Below, piece by piece: positions 1 to 6,878 of a DNA stretch of 9,777 nucleotides. The notes beneath the pieces are model-generated. The model saw only the letters and a program-made list of their open reading frames with translations, had not been told where the DNA came from and did no database searches. Each line of letters begins with the position of its first letter. Position 1 is the first letter of the stretch. Source of the stretch: an uncultured Actinomycetes bacterium. GTDB lineage: Bacteria; Actinomycetota; Actinomycetes; Nanopelagicales; Nanopelagicaceae. The stretch is from contig CAIUSQ010000304.1 of assembly GCA_903901905.1 (NCBI GenBank), positions 1 through 9,777 of the forward strand, read 5' to 3'. A program made the translations under genes and the position numbers.

Positions 1-279
1 CGCATTGTCTATGATTCTGCGAATTTGAGCGGTGGAAATAATTTTGCCTACTCTAATCCTAATGTAGATACGCTCGTGAGAGAGGCAGCTTCTATCAGTG
101 ATTCCTCGAAGCGCTGTGCACTCTATCGTGAGGCGCAAAGATTGATTTCAAAAGACTATCCATCGCTATACATTAGTAATCCGAAGTTCGTTACGGTTCG
201 CAATACAAACGTAACCGGAAACTATTACCGCGCAGCACACCACAACACCGTTGATTTCTTCGCGATGATGTTGAAATAG
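1..279 (+). CDS. ABC transporter substrate-binding protein, family 5 (C-terminal part)
   Basis: The frame is open from the first base, so only about the last 92 residues are present and the start lies upstream. The pattern is that of the C-terminus of peptide/nickel-type (family 5, DppA/OppA-like) extracytoplasmic binding proteins: a segment with SNPNVDTLV, then CALYREAQRLISKDYPSLYI, where the bound-ligand lobe closes, and a final aromatic stretch ending in VDFFAMMLK. In the family this protein captures the substrate outside the membrane and delivers it to the two permeases encoded next. Ligand specificity cannot be read from this fragment. The next gene starts 58 nt downstream. Identification rests on the C-terminal pattern plus the downstream permease and ATPase genes; a TTG at 25 is internal, not a start. 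Confidence 0.85.
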   Translation, partial: RIVYDSANLSGGNNFAYSNPNVDTLVREAASISDSSKRCALYREAQRLISKDYPSLYISNPKFVTVRNTNVTGNYYRAAHHNTVDFFAMMLK

Positions 280-314
280 ATCAGCTAACGTATAAATAGG
301 CGAAAAAGACTGGC

Positions 315-335
315 AAAAAAAGGGGGGGTCGAGGG
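315..335 (+). promoter_or_regulatory. A7G7 homopolymer tract and ribosome binding region of the first permease
   Basis: Seven A (315-321) run directly into seven G (322-328), followed by TC and GAGGG (331-335) just before the ATG at 338. The purine-rich G run lies 9 nt from the start codon and can pair with the anti-Shine-Dalgarno sequence; GAGGG is only 2 nt away and probably too close. The G7 run is the unusual part, since slippage there would change spacing and strength of the ribosome binding site. Confidence 0.55.
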
Positions 336-337
336 TC

Positions 338-1348
338 ATGATTAGATTAGCCATCCGGCGTCTACTCATGGCTCCCCCTGTCATTTTCTCAATAGTGACG
401 CTCGTCTTTTTTATGACGCAGTTGATCCCAGGAGACCAAGCTCGAATTGCAGCTGGTAGAGACGCCACCTTGGAGCAGGTGGAGGCAATGAGAATCAAAC
501 TAGGCTTAGACAATCCCCTGTACATTCAATTCGCGCAGTACTTAGATCGTTTGCGGCAGGGTGATCTTGGTATCTCTGTGTTTACATATCGCCCGGTCTT
601 AACCGATTTAGCAGACGTTCTTCCTTCATCTATTGAACTCGTATGTCTAGCTATGGCAATAAATTTAGTGATTTCGTTACCGGCTGCAATGCTTACTGCC
701 GCCTACCGTGGCAGGCGGATCGATAGGACTGTAAGAATATTAGTACTTTTTGGAGGAACGGTCCCAGTTTTTTGGTTGGGTCTAACCTTGCAGAACATAT
801 TTGGTGCGAGAATACAAATCTTACCTATTGCAGGCCAACACAAATCTGGGGACATGGTTCCGCGTCGCACCGGTGCAACTACTCTAGATTCATTGTTAAC
901 TGGCGATTTTTCTATCTTTCTTGCTTCGTTGACCTATGTGATTCTTCCGGCTTTAACCTTGAGTTGCGCTTTTATTGCTGTCCTTACTCGAACCCTACGT
1001 TCGAGCATGATTGGGGTTCTTGACAGCGATTTTGTCATGGTAGCTAGGGCGAAAGGTGCAAGCAATCTCAGGATTTTGGTTCGACACGCTTTGCCAAACG
1101 CGGCGATTCCAACCCTAACGATAGTTGGAATGCAAGTTGGGTGGATGCTCGGCTCTACAATACTTGTAGAATCAATCTTCGGTCGGCAGGGGATTGGTTC
1201 TTATGCTATGACGGCAGTTCTCCAAAAAGATATCTTCGCTGTAATAGCTGCAGTTTTGATTCTTGGAATCGCCTTCACGTTGCTAAATTTGCTAGTTGAT
1301 TTATTGGTCCCGATCATTGATCCCAGGCTCAGGAGAGCTCATGTATAG
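338..1348 (+). CDS. Peptide-type ABC transporter permease, DppB/OppB family
   Basis: This is one of two membrane subunits of the importer. The 336 residues match the usual DppB length. Hydrophobic segments lie at about residues 10-29, 96-122, 132-157, 195-217, 256-280 and 299-325, giving the six-helix layout. The N-terminal family block is present (RRLLMAPPVIFSIV, then QLIPGD at 28-33, and the LGLDNPLYIQFAQYL region at 55-69). The cytoplasmic EAA loop that docks on the ATPase is at about 236-255 (ARAKGASNLRILVRHALPNA), followed by ESIFGRQGIGSYA. The C-terminus LVDLLVPIIDPRLR is standard. The ATG at 338 is preceded by a G-rich ribosome binding region and gives the expected N-terminus. Substrate class (dipeptide, oligopeptide or other) cannot be told from the permease. 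Confidence 0.95.
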   Translation: MIRLAIRRLLMAPPVIFSIVTLVFFMTQLIPGDQARIAAGRDATLEQVEAMRIKLGLDNPLYIQFAQYLDRLRQGDLGISVFTYRPVLTDLADVLPSSIELVCLAMAINLVISLPAAMLTAAYRGRRIDRTVRILVLFGGTVPVFWLGLTLQNIFGARIQILPIAGQHKSGDMVPRRTGATTLDSLLTGDFSIFLASLTYVILPALTLSCAFIAVLTRTLRSSMIGVLDSDFVMVARAKGASNLRILVRHALPNAAIPTLTIVGMQVGWMLGSTILVESIFGRQGIGSYAMTAVLQKDIFAVIAAVLILGIAFTLLNLLVDLLVPIIDPRLRRAHV

Positions 1349-1417
1349 AGTTTGTATCCCACGCGATTCTAAACTGAGATATCGCTTAATTATTCTAGTA
1401 ATTGAAGGTTGAGTAGC

Positions 1418-2269
1418 GTGAAAAATAAATCTGGCTTCGCTTCACCGTGGAATCGTCTGTCCTGGTTTGAAAAAAGCTGTTTTGTGGGGGTATTAAGCGT
1501 GATTGTTCTCGCTATGGTCGGCCCATGGATTGCCCCTCATGACCCTTATTTCGTTGACCTGGACAAATCGCTTCTCTCGCCTAATAGGGAGCACTGGTTT
1601 GGAACTGATGTAGATGGCAGAGACATTCTTAGCCGTTTACTTTTTGGCGCTCGTGCAACATTACTCGCGCCTTTAGGAGTAATCGTCTTTGCGGCGAGCG
1701 TAGGTACAGTGATTGGAACTATCGCGGCCCTCAATCCTGGAATAATCGATGAATTGATAATGCGTTTGTGTGATGTTGGCCTTGCGTTCCCTGCACTTGT
1801 CTTATCCATAGGTTTGGCTTCTGCTTTAGGGCCAAGTTTGAGATCCGCCATAATTGCTTTGGCCTTAACGTGGTGGCCGGGCTATGCACGGTTGGTAAGA
1901 TCATTGGTTCTTGAGGTGACGCACAAGGAGTTTATCGAATCTGCGAGAGTTTTAGGCGTCCCACGAAGAAAAATAGTGGTACGGCATATTCTCCCTAATG
2001 CTCTTAATGCCATGTACGTTCAGACAACCATAGATGTCTCAGCGGTAATTCTCGTTATATCTGGACTTTCTTTTATTGGGGCAGGAGCACAACCTCCCAG
2101 CTCCGAATGGGGCGCTATGGTTACTTCCGGTAGAGATTACATGCTTACAGGTTGGTGGACGGTTGTGATACCAGGGATTGCAATATCGGTGACCGCGATG
2201 CTCTTTAACCTATCGGGCGATGCTCTGCGCGTACTCAATGACCCAACATTAAAGCAAAGTAGGGGCTAG
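1418..2269 (+). CDS. Peptide-type ABC transporter permease, DppC/OppC family
   Basis: This is the second membrane subunit, pairing with the DppB-like protein. I chose GTG at 1418 because GAAGG at 1404-1408 sits 9 nt upstream; a TTG at 1409 would touch that site and add only three residues. The product is 283 aa, normal for DppC. After an N-terminal helix (about 20-38) comes the DppC/OppC_N hallmark at 55-79, with HWFGTDVDGRDILSRLLFGAR. The EAA loop (about 174-196, ESARVLGVPRRKIVVRHILP) contacts an ATPase. The C-terminal signature GLSFIGAGAQPPSSEWGAM with a closing LSGDALR is typical. The 69-nt gap after the preceding gene has no convincing promoter or terminator, so the genes are probably co-transcribed. 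Confidence 0.94.
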   Translation: MKNKSGFASPWNRLSWFEKSCFVGVLSVIVLAMVGPWIAPHDPYFVDLDKSLLSPNREHWFGTDVDGRDILSRLLFGARATLLAPLGVIVFAASVGTVIGTIAALNPGIIDELIMRLCDVGLAFPALVLSIGLASALGPSLRSAIIALALTWWPGYARLVRSLVLEVTHKEFIESARVLGVPRRKIVVRHILPNALNAMYVQTTIDVSAVILVISGLSFIGAGAQPPSSEWGAMVTSGRDYMLTGWWTVVIPGIAISVTAMLFNLSGDALRVLNDPTLKQSRG

Positions 2270-2273
2270 AGGC

Positions 2274-3317
2274 ATGGATAATGTATTGGAATCACAAGTG
2301 CCGGACACGGGAAAGGGTGCTAACCCTGCAATCTTGGAAATTTGCAATTTGTCCGTAGATTTCAAGACTAAGGACGGAGTAGGAAAAAGAGTTTTAGAGA
2401 ATTTCAACCTACGTCTGCATGAGGGACAAAGAATAGCTGTGGTTGGGGAGTCCGGTTCGGGCAAAACAGTGATGGCATCATCAATTTTAAGATTGCTGCC
2501 TGAAGCTAATTCCTCGGGTGAGATACTTTTTAAAGGTGAGAATCTAATGGAGGCCAGTAGCCGGAGGGTGTCTGAGATTAGAGGGGCCGAAATTGGTATG
2601 ACTTTTCAGGATCCCCTATCTTCGCTGAATCCAATTATGACAGTTGGGGATCAAGTTTCAGAGGTCCTTCGAATTAGAGGTGTCTCAAAAAAAGAGTCTT
2701 CTGCTAAAACTGTATTGCTTCTCGAGGAGCTCGGTATAGAAGATGCCGCAAGTAGATTGAACTCCTATCCATACGAATTTTCCGGTGGCATGCGTCAACG
2801 CGTCTTATTGGCCATGTCAGTAATAGCTTCGCCATCGATACTAATCGCAGACGAGCCAACAACAGCCTTGGATGTAAGAGTGCAAGCGCAGGTTATGGCT
2901 ACGATAAATCAACTTACTATAAAAAGAAACTTAGCAACTATCTTTATTTCACATGACTTAAGCGTGGTCGCTGGGTTTGCGGATTATGTTGTCGTTATGT
3001 ATGCAGGACGAGTTGTGGAAGAAGGAACAGTTGACGAGATTTTCTATCGACCTGCGCATCCCTACACGAAAGGGCTATTGGATTCTATTCCCTCAGTAGA
3101 TCAGTCCTCAGAAAAAAGATTGAATTCAATTCCTGGAGTGACACCAGAGCCTGGTCAAAGGTCTAATGGTTGTGTATTCCGAGAGCGATGCGATAGAGCA
3201 CAAGAAACTTGCTCTGCGAAAGCACCGGAACTATTAGTTATTGGCGAACAGCACTTAGTTCGCTGCCATTTTCCTCTTTCCCAATTGTCAAGTTCACTAA
3301 GCAAGGGTATGTCATGA
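2274..3317 (+). CDS. Peptide-type ABC transporter ATP-binding protein, DppD/OppD family
   Basis: This is the first of two cytoplasmic ATPases powering import. Its 347 residues carry Walker A GESGSGKT (58-65), Q-loop Gln112 in TFQDPLSSLNP, ABC signature FSGGM (169-173), Walker B ILIADE (189-194) and switch His227. The C-terminal oligopeptide/dipeptide extension begins near 262 (HPYTKGLLDSIP). Cys300, Cys306, Cys313 and Cys331 match the pattern that binds a [4Fe-4S] cluster in characterised DppD/OppD proteins. AGGGG at 2261-2265 lies 8 nt before the ATG, inside the end of the preceding permease gene; the gap is 4 nt. The gene is rich in AGA and ATA codons compared with the genes beyond 6570. 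It overlaps the next ATPase gene by ATGA. Confidence 0.95.
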   Translation: MDNVLESQVPDTGKGANPAILEICNLSVDFKTKDGVGKRVLENFNLRLHEGQRIAVVGESGSGKTVMASSILRLLPEANSSGEILFKGENLMEASSRRVSEIRGAEIGMTFQDPLSSLNPIMTVGDQVSEVLRIRGVSKKESSAKTVLLLEELGIEDAASRLNSYPYEFSGGMRQRVLLAMSVIASPSILIADEPTTALDVRVQAQVMATINQLTIKRNLATIFISHDLSVVAGFADYVVVMYAGRVVEEGTVDEIFYRPAHPYTKGLLDSIPSVDQSSEKRLNSIPGVTPEPGQRSNGCVFRERCDRAQETCSAKAPELLVIGEQHLVRCHFPLSQLSSSLSKGMS

Positions 3318-4132
3318 GCGATATTCCATATCTTGAAGCGATAGAAGTTTCGAAAGTTTTTGGGCGTAAGAACAGATCAAAAACAGCTGTCGATGGTGTC
3401 TCGCTGAGTGTGAATGAAGGTGATTCGGTCGGTATTGTTGGAGAATCGGGTTCCGGGAAATCAACTCTGGCGCGAATGCTCGTTGGGTTACTTTCTCCAG
3501 ATAAAGGGCAAGTCGCTTTTAATGGGGAAGATATATCCCAGTTGCGAGGAAAGCAGAAGGGTGATTTCCGGAAAGATGTCCAAATGGTTTTTCAGGATCC
3601 ATACGCAAGCTTGAATCCTAGGATGAAGATCTTTGATCAAATCGCCGAGGGTCCAAGGCTTTATCGACTGTATGACGGCGAGAACAGGCTTAAGGACGCG
3701 ATAGAAGAACTGTTCATGTCGGTCGGCATGTCGCTCGACCATTTGAATCGATATCCGCGCGAGTTTTCTGGCGGTCAGCGTCAAAGAATATGCATCGCAC
3801 GCGCTTTAGCGGTCCAACCGAGAGTTCTTATTTGTGATGAACCTGTATCGTCGTTGGATGTTTCCATTCAAGCACAGATCTTGAATTTATTAAAGGATAA
3901 AGTGAGTGAACTTAACCTTACACTTATATTTGTAGCCCATGATTTGGCAGTTGTGAAGTATCTTTGTAGCACTATGGCTGTGATGGAGAGTGGGAAAATA
4001 GTTGAACAGGGAAAGAGTAATGCAATTTTTGCAAGCCCGAATCATGAGTACACGAAGAGTTTACTGAAAGCTATACCAACCCCCAATCCCATATCTGAGC
4101 GTGAACGGCTATCTCGTGCAAAAGTACAATGA
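3314..4132 (+). CDS. Peptide-type ABC transporter ATP-binding protein, DppF/OppF family (short form)
   Basis: This is the second ATPase, expected to form a heterodimer with the DppD-like protein. I chose ATG at 3314: AAGGG (3303-3307) is 6 nt upstream and ATGA overlaps the stop of the preceding gene. Starts further upstream in the frame would add residues that resemble nothing in the family. The 272 residues contain Walker A GESGSGKS (43-50), Q-loop Gln94 in VFQDPYASLNPRM, signature FSGGQ (151-155), Walker B VLICDE (171-176) and His209. The C-terminus stops soon after HEYTKSLLKAIPTPNP, so the usual DppF C-terminal extension of some 40-60 residues, including its cysteines, is missing. The normal stop and intact downstream overlap argue for a genuine short form, not a frameshift. 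Confidence 0.93.
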   Translation: MSDIPYLEAIEVSKVFGRKNRSKTAVDGVSLSVNEGDSVGIVGESGSGKSTLARMLVGLLSPDKGQVAFNGEDISQLRGKQKGDFRKDVQMVFQDPYASLNPRMKIFDQIAEGPRLYRLYDGENRLKDAIEELFMSVGMSLDHLNRYPREFSGGQRQRICIARALAVQPRVLICDEPVSSLDVSIQAQILNLLKDKVSELNLTLIFVAHDLAVVKYLCSTMAVMESGKIVEQGKSNAIFASPNHEYTKSLLKAIPTPNPISERERLSRAKVQ

Positions 4133-5334
4133 ATAATTCGGAGTTAGAAATTTTCTTTATCGAAAAGCTTCGACAGTTAATCGCCTGCCCAAGCATCACA
4201 GGTATGCCCAGCGGTATAGATGACTTACTTGAGTCGGAATTGACTTCTTTGGGTTATGATGTCGAGAGAATTGCAGTGTCAATAAAGGATTGGTCAAGTC
4301 ACATTGAGGGTTCACCCCCACAAGTTGGTTCCGAAAACCTACCAGAAGCGCTAATCGCTTATCCCAAAGAGTATTCCGGAAAAAGTCTTCCACTTTTTTT
4401 TGCACACTATGACACTGAGTTGCCGAGCGCGGAATGGAAGTTTGATCCGTTTTCGCTACTCCTGGTTGAGGATCGTGGTTACGGATTAGGAGCCGCAGAC
4501 GATAAAGGCGGGGTGGCAGCGATCTTGACGGCTGTCAAAGCGGCAGCAAGTAATAAAGAGTCTACTCTTCCGGTAGTCATTTTTGCATCGGGAAAACAAG
4601 GGGGATCGTTGGGTATGGTTCAGGCATTTTCTAACCTTAAGAATGCTTCCTATGCTGTTTACTGCCATCCCGCAGAGACAGGTCGAGGTCTATCGGATCT
4701 TAAAATTTCCTCACGCGGAGTAGCAACAATTCGAATTATTATCCGTGGGAAAGTCCCCGTTCCTCTGGAAATTCGTACACCTGCAAGCGCTGATCCTCGT
4801 ACTGGAGTCAACCCAGCTATCTCTGCGGCAGAGCTCATTTTGGAGGTAAATTCCTGGAAAGACTCCGAAATAGTTTGGTCTGTTAATAATTTAACTAGCT
4901 TTGCACCGAAATTTGGAATTTCAGACCGAATTGAGATTGATATTTCAGCATGGTTCACCCTGGGGGTTTTTTCTGAAATTCTCGAAATAGTCTCATCCCG
5001 TTCAAAGAAATGGATTGATGTATCAGGGAGCGAGTGTGAGGTGAGCGTGGAGTTGGTGGGCATTAGGGCGAATCCAGCACTCAATGTATCGAGTGAATTG
5101 CAAAATCGAGTTCGAGAAGAAATTGAAAGATCTACTGGAGTCGCAATTGTTGATTACAACTGGCACTCGGCAAGTGATATACGTTTTCCAATTCGAATTA
5201 GAGATATTCCTGCCGTTGGATTCGGATCTTTGGCTGCAGGCTTCTATGGTGGAGAGGAATGGGTGAGTCTTAGTTCCTCAATTCAAACTGTGGAATGCTT
5301 ATTGAGCATGCTTAGTGAGCCTATTAAATTGTGA
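4129..5334 (+). CDS. M20-family metallopeptidase homologue with altered active site
   Basis: The 401 residues have the M20 (ArgE/DapE/carboxypeptidase G2) layout: a catalytic domain split around a lid domain at about 197-310. Seen: HYD at 93-95 (first metal His and Asp), WKFDPF, and GAADDKGG at 121-128 with bridging Asp124. The spot where the family has its Glu-Glu pair (catalytic base and metal ligand) reads SGKQGGS, so these are Lys156 and Gln157. The next ligand position is His180 instead of Glu/Asp, the lid His seems absent, and the final metal His before the EW/EY motif is Tyr373. Typical members hydrolyse peptide or N-acyl bonds of small molecules in the cytoplasm; here that activity is doubtful. 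The start overlaps the ATPase stop as ATGA, with no separate ribosome site, implying coupling. The neighbours suggest a role in handling the imported compound. Confidence 0.85.
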   Translation: MNNSELEIFFIEKLRQLIACPSITGMPSGIDDLLESELTSLGYDVERIAVSIKDWSSHIEGSPPQVGSENLPEALIAYPKEYSGKSLPLFFAHYDTELPSAEWKFDPFSLLLVEDRGYGLGAADDKGGVAAILTAVKAAASNKESTLPVVIFASGKQGGSLGMVQAFSNLKNASYAVYCHPAETGRGLSDLKISSRGVATIRIIIRGKVPVPLEIRTPASADPRTGVNPAISAAELILEVNSWKDSEIVWSVNNLTSFAPKFGISDRIEIDISAWFTLGVFSEILEIVSSRSKKWIDVSGSECEVSVELVGIRANPALNVSSELQNRVREEIERSTGVAIVDYNWHSASDIRFPIRIRDIPAVGFGSLAAGFYGGEEWVSLSSSIQTVECLLSMLSEPIKL

Positions 5335-6274
5335 CGCTCATCGTGGATTCGACTCAGTGACAGGGTTACATTGCGTAGACCAGGAGATTCTTTCGCCAAG
5401 CGGGAGAATTCTGCCTCATGAGCACATTTTTTGCGATTTCACGCGGATTACTGGTAATTCTGATCACCTTCTCAATGATTTGGAATTAGCCAAGCGTGAG
5501 CTTGTAGACTTTAAGAAATCAGGAGGCCAGGTAGTTGTTGACATCACGCCAATCGATCTTGGTCGTGAACCAAAGAAGCTGATGACACTTTCATTAGCGA
5601 GTGAGGTGAATATTATTATGTCTACGGGTTGGTATAGAAAAGCATTTTACCCAGCGTACATAGATGAGCTAACAACAAAAGAGCTCGCTAAGATATTGAT
5701 CGAAGATTTGACAATCGGCATTGATATTGGTGATGGACAAAGGGCCTATGCAGGCTTGATAGGCGAAATAGGTGTTGACCGTGATGTGGTCAGTGCGATT
5801 GAGGAGAGAGTATTGCGCGCATCTGCTTTTGCTCACCTCGAAACTGGGTCTCCGATTAGCACCCATTCCTCGATGTATCCGGTAGGTCGATCCCAATTGG
5901 ATATCTTGCTTCATGAAGGTGTAAGCCCCACGCGTGTCATTATTGGCCACGCTGACACGTACCTCGATACTGATTATCATCTTGAATTATTGGATTTGGG
6001 CGTGTTTTTGCAATTCGACACTTTTGGCAGAAATCATATGAACCCACACGAGGCCCGCATGGACTCGCTTTTGAATTTGATTAGTAAAGGCTATAGAGAT
6101 CAATTGTTGATCTCTAGTGACAGGTGCTTTCGAAGCGATTTAAAATCTTTTGGTGGATTGGGGTACGACTATGTAGTAGGCCCACTTAGCGAAGACTTCT
6201 TAGCTCGTGGGTTGACATCCGATGATGTTGACGCATTACTTCATACCAACCCGCTTCGTGCACTTTCATGGTGA
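5315..6274 (+). CDS. Phosphotriesterase-family amidohydrolase (PHP-like)
   Basis: This is a binuclear-metal TIM-barrel hydrolase of the phosphotriesterase/PHP family, probably acting on esters, lactones or amides. Counting from GTG 5315 (319 aa), the ligands are His35 and His37 (PHEHIF), bridging Glu151 (GLIGEIGVD), His184 (STHSS), His212 (IIGHAD) and Asp269 (ISSDRCF), so the set is complete. Glu replaces the carbamylated Lys of true phosphotriesterases, as in E. coli PHP and several relatives. The C-terminal TNPLRALSW is typical. The start is uncertain: GTG 5315 overlaps the M20 gene by 20 nt, while GTG 5357 gives 305 aa and an N-terminus closer to family practice; neither has a strong ribosome site. 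As the last gene of the operon it likely processes the imported compound; the natural substrate is unknown. Confidence 0.88.
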   Translation: MSLLNCDAHRGFDSVTGLHCVDQEILSPSGRILPHEHIFCDFTRITGNSDHLLNDLELAKRELVDFKKSGGQVVVDITPIDLGREPKKLMTLSLASEVNIIMSTGWYRKAFYPAYIDELTTKELAKILIEDLTIGIDIGDGQRAYAGLIGEIGVDRDVVSAIEERVLRASAFAHLETGSPISTHSSMYPVGRSQLDILLHEGVSPTRVIIGHADTYLDTDYHLELLDLGVFLQFDTFGRNHMNPHEARMDSLLNLISKGYRDQLLISSDRCFRSDLKSFGGLGYDYVVGPLSEDFLARGLTSDDVDALLHTNPLRALSW

Positions 6275-6439
6275 TGATATTTTGGTTTTAACCTAACCCA
6301 CCGATTAGTGTTGTGTCTTCTGAATTTAGGTTCGGGGATGCCTGCTTCACTCAGAGTTCGCATTCAACTCATGTATGCAACATTACTGGCCGATATTGGG
6401 CTGAGTCGCAATAATAGCCGTTAGACTGTCCGGAAAACA

Positions 6440-6460
6440 GAGAAACGGTAACCTTTTCTC
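6440..6460. promoter_or_regulatory. 21-bp imperfect dyad, possible operator
   Basis: The halves GAGAAAcGGT and ACCtTTTCTC flank a central A at 6450; nine of ten half-site positions are symmetric, with one mismatch (6446/6454). The centre is too tight for a good RNA hairpin and no T run follows, so a protein-binding DNA site is likelier than a terminator. It lies about 110 bp before the start at 6570. Which regulator would bind is unknown, and chance occurrence is possible. Confidence 0.3.
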
Positions 6461-6556
6461 GTAAAGGATTCCACAGACGCTGATTTGTTCTCCGGTCGTT
6501 CACTCTAATGCCTTAAAGTGTGTCCTCTTGAAGCGGTTGAGTATCTCGAATTTAGG

Positions 6557-6562
6557 TAGACT
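6557..6562 (+). promoter_or_regulatory. Possible -10 element (TAGACT) for a leaderless transcript
   Basis: TAGACT fits the actinobacterial TANNNT -10 pattern and ends 7 nt before the ATG at 6570, the spacing seen in leaderless transcripts, in which transcription begins at or next to the start codon. The only Shine-Dalgarno-like run nearby, AGGT at 6554-6557, is 12 nt away and weak, which also fits a leaderless start. No convincing -35 box is seen; TTGAGT at 6537-6542 has a short 14-nt spacer. Confidence 0.25.
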
Positions 6563-6569
6563 TGGCACT

Positions 6570-6878
6570 ATGGCAAACGACATTTTTTCAACGCTGCGCA
6601 CATATCTGGGCAAAGTAACTGATGGAGATAAGAACGCTTCAGAAGTTGCTTCAACTGTTAATCAATGGCTGCGTGAAGGTGGCGAAGCGCTAAAAATCAA
6701 AATTGAAGATGAAGTAGAGCGCTCAGTTTCCAAGATGGGCTTTGTAAAGCGCGGGGAGTTTGAAGCATTGAAAGAGGAGGTTGCTCGTCTGAAAATGGGT
6801 AAGTCTTCTAAGAAGTCTGATGAAGCGAAGAAGAAGAAAGTTAAAAAAGCTGCACCTAAGAAAGCGAGTAAAAAATGA
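6570..6878 (+). CDS. Small coiled-coil protein, phasin/BMFP-like, with lysine-rich tail
   Basis: The 102-residue protein has no signal peptide or membrane segment. Residues 1-55 are predicted helical with a regular hydrophobic pattern (DIFSTLRTYLGKV, then VASTVNQWLREG). Residues 54-75 read SKMGFVKRGEFEALKEEVAR, recalling the F-V-x-R-x-E-F-x-x-L coiled-coil end of BMFP/UbiK and phasin-like proteins. Residues 76-102 are a very basic tail of Lys, Ser and Ala, able to bind nucleic acid or acidic surfaces. I chose ATG 6570; a TTG at 6528 would add 14 unlikely residues. The gene opens the tlyA block, and its stop overlaps the next start as ATGA. The function is not known to me; a structural or granule/envelope-associated role is only a guess. 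Confidence 0.8.
   Translation: MANDIFSTLRTYLGKVTDGDKNASEVASTVNQWLREGGEALKIKIEDEVERSVSKMGFVKRGEFEALKEEVARLKMGKSSKKSDEAKKKKVKKAAPKKASKK

Larger units (their letters stand above)
6275..6569 (+). other. Intergenic region between transporter operon and core block
   Basis: These 295 bases hold no supported gene, tRNA or insertion-sequence end. There is no hairpin followed by a T run after the stop at 6274, so termination of the upstream operon is not explained by an obvious intrinsic terminator. Two things stand out: the 21-bp dyad at 6440-6460 and a possible promoter just before the gene at 6570. A direct repeat GAATTTAGGT (6322-6331 and 6548-6557) is present but could be chance. Codon usage changes across this gap, which makes it a candidate junction of an acquired segment. 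Confidence 0.6.

Noticed and set aside
271..296. TTGAAA (271-276) and TATAAA (291-296) as a promoter for the permease genes
   Set aside because: The spacer is only 14 nt, well short of 17, and the genes lie in an operon that continues from the binding-protein gene. AT-rich chance matches are expected here.
4659..5084. 141-codon open frame on the minus strand inside the M20 gene
   Set aside because: Antisense shadow of the M20 coding region, with no family resemblance or ribosome site.
6290..6332. AACCTAA (6290-6296) with TTAGGTT (6326-6332) as a terminator stem
   Set aside because: Only seven pairs around a 29-nt loop, AT-rich, with no T run following; GGTTTTAACC at 6284-6293 also has too small a loop.
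6338..6424. 28-codon frame from ATG 6338 in the intergenic gap
   Set aside because: Too short, no ribosome site at proper spacing, and no recognisable pattern; compatible with chance.
6322..6557. Direct repeat GAATTTAGGT at 6322-6331 and 6548-6557 as insertion target-site duplication or attachment sites
   Set aside because: Ten bases, AT-rich, only 226 nt apart with no integrase, transposase or tRNA nearby; chance is the simplest explanation.
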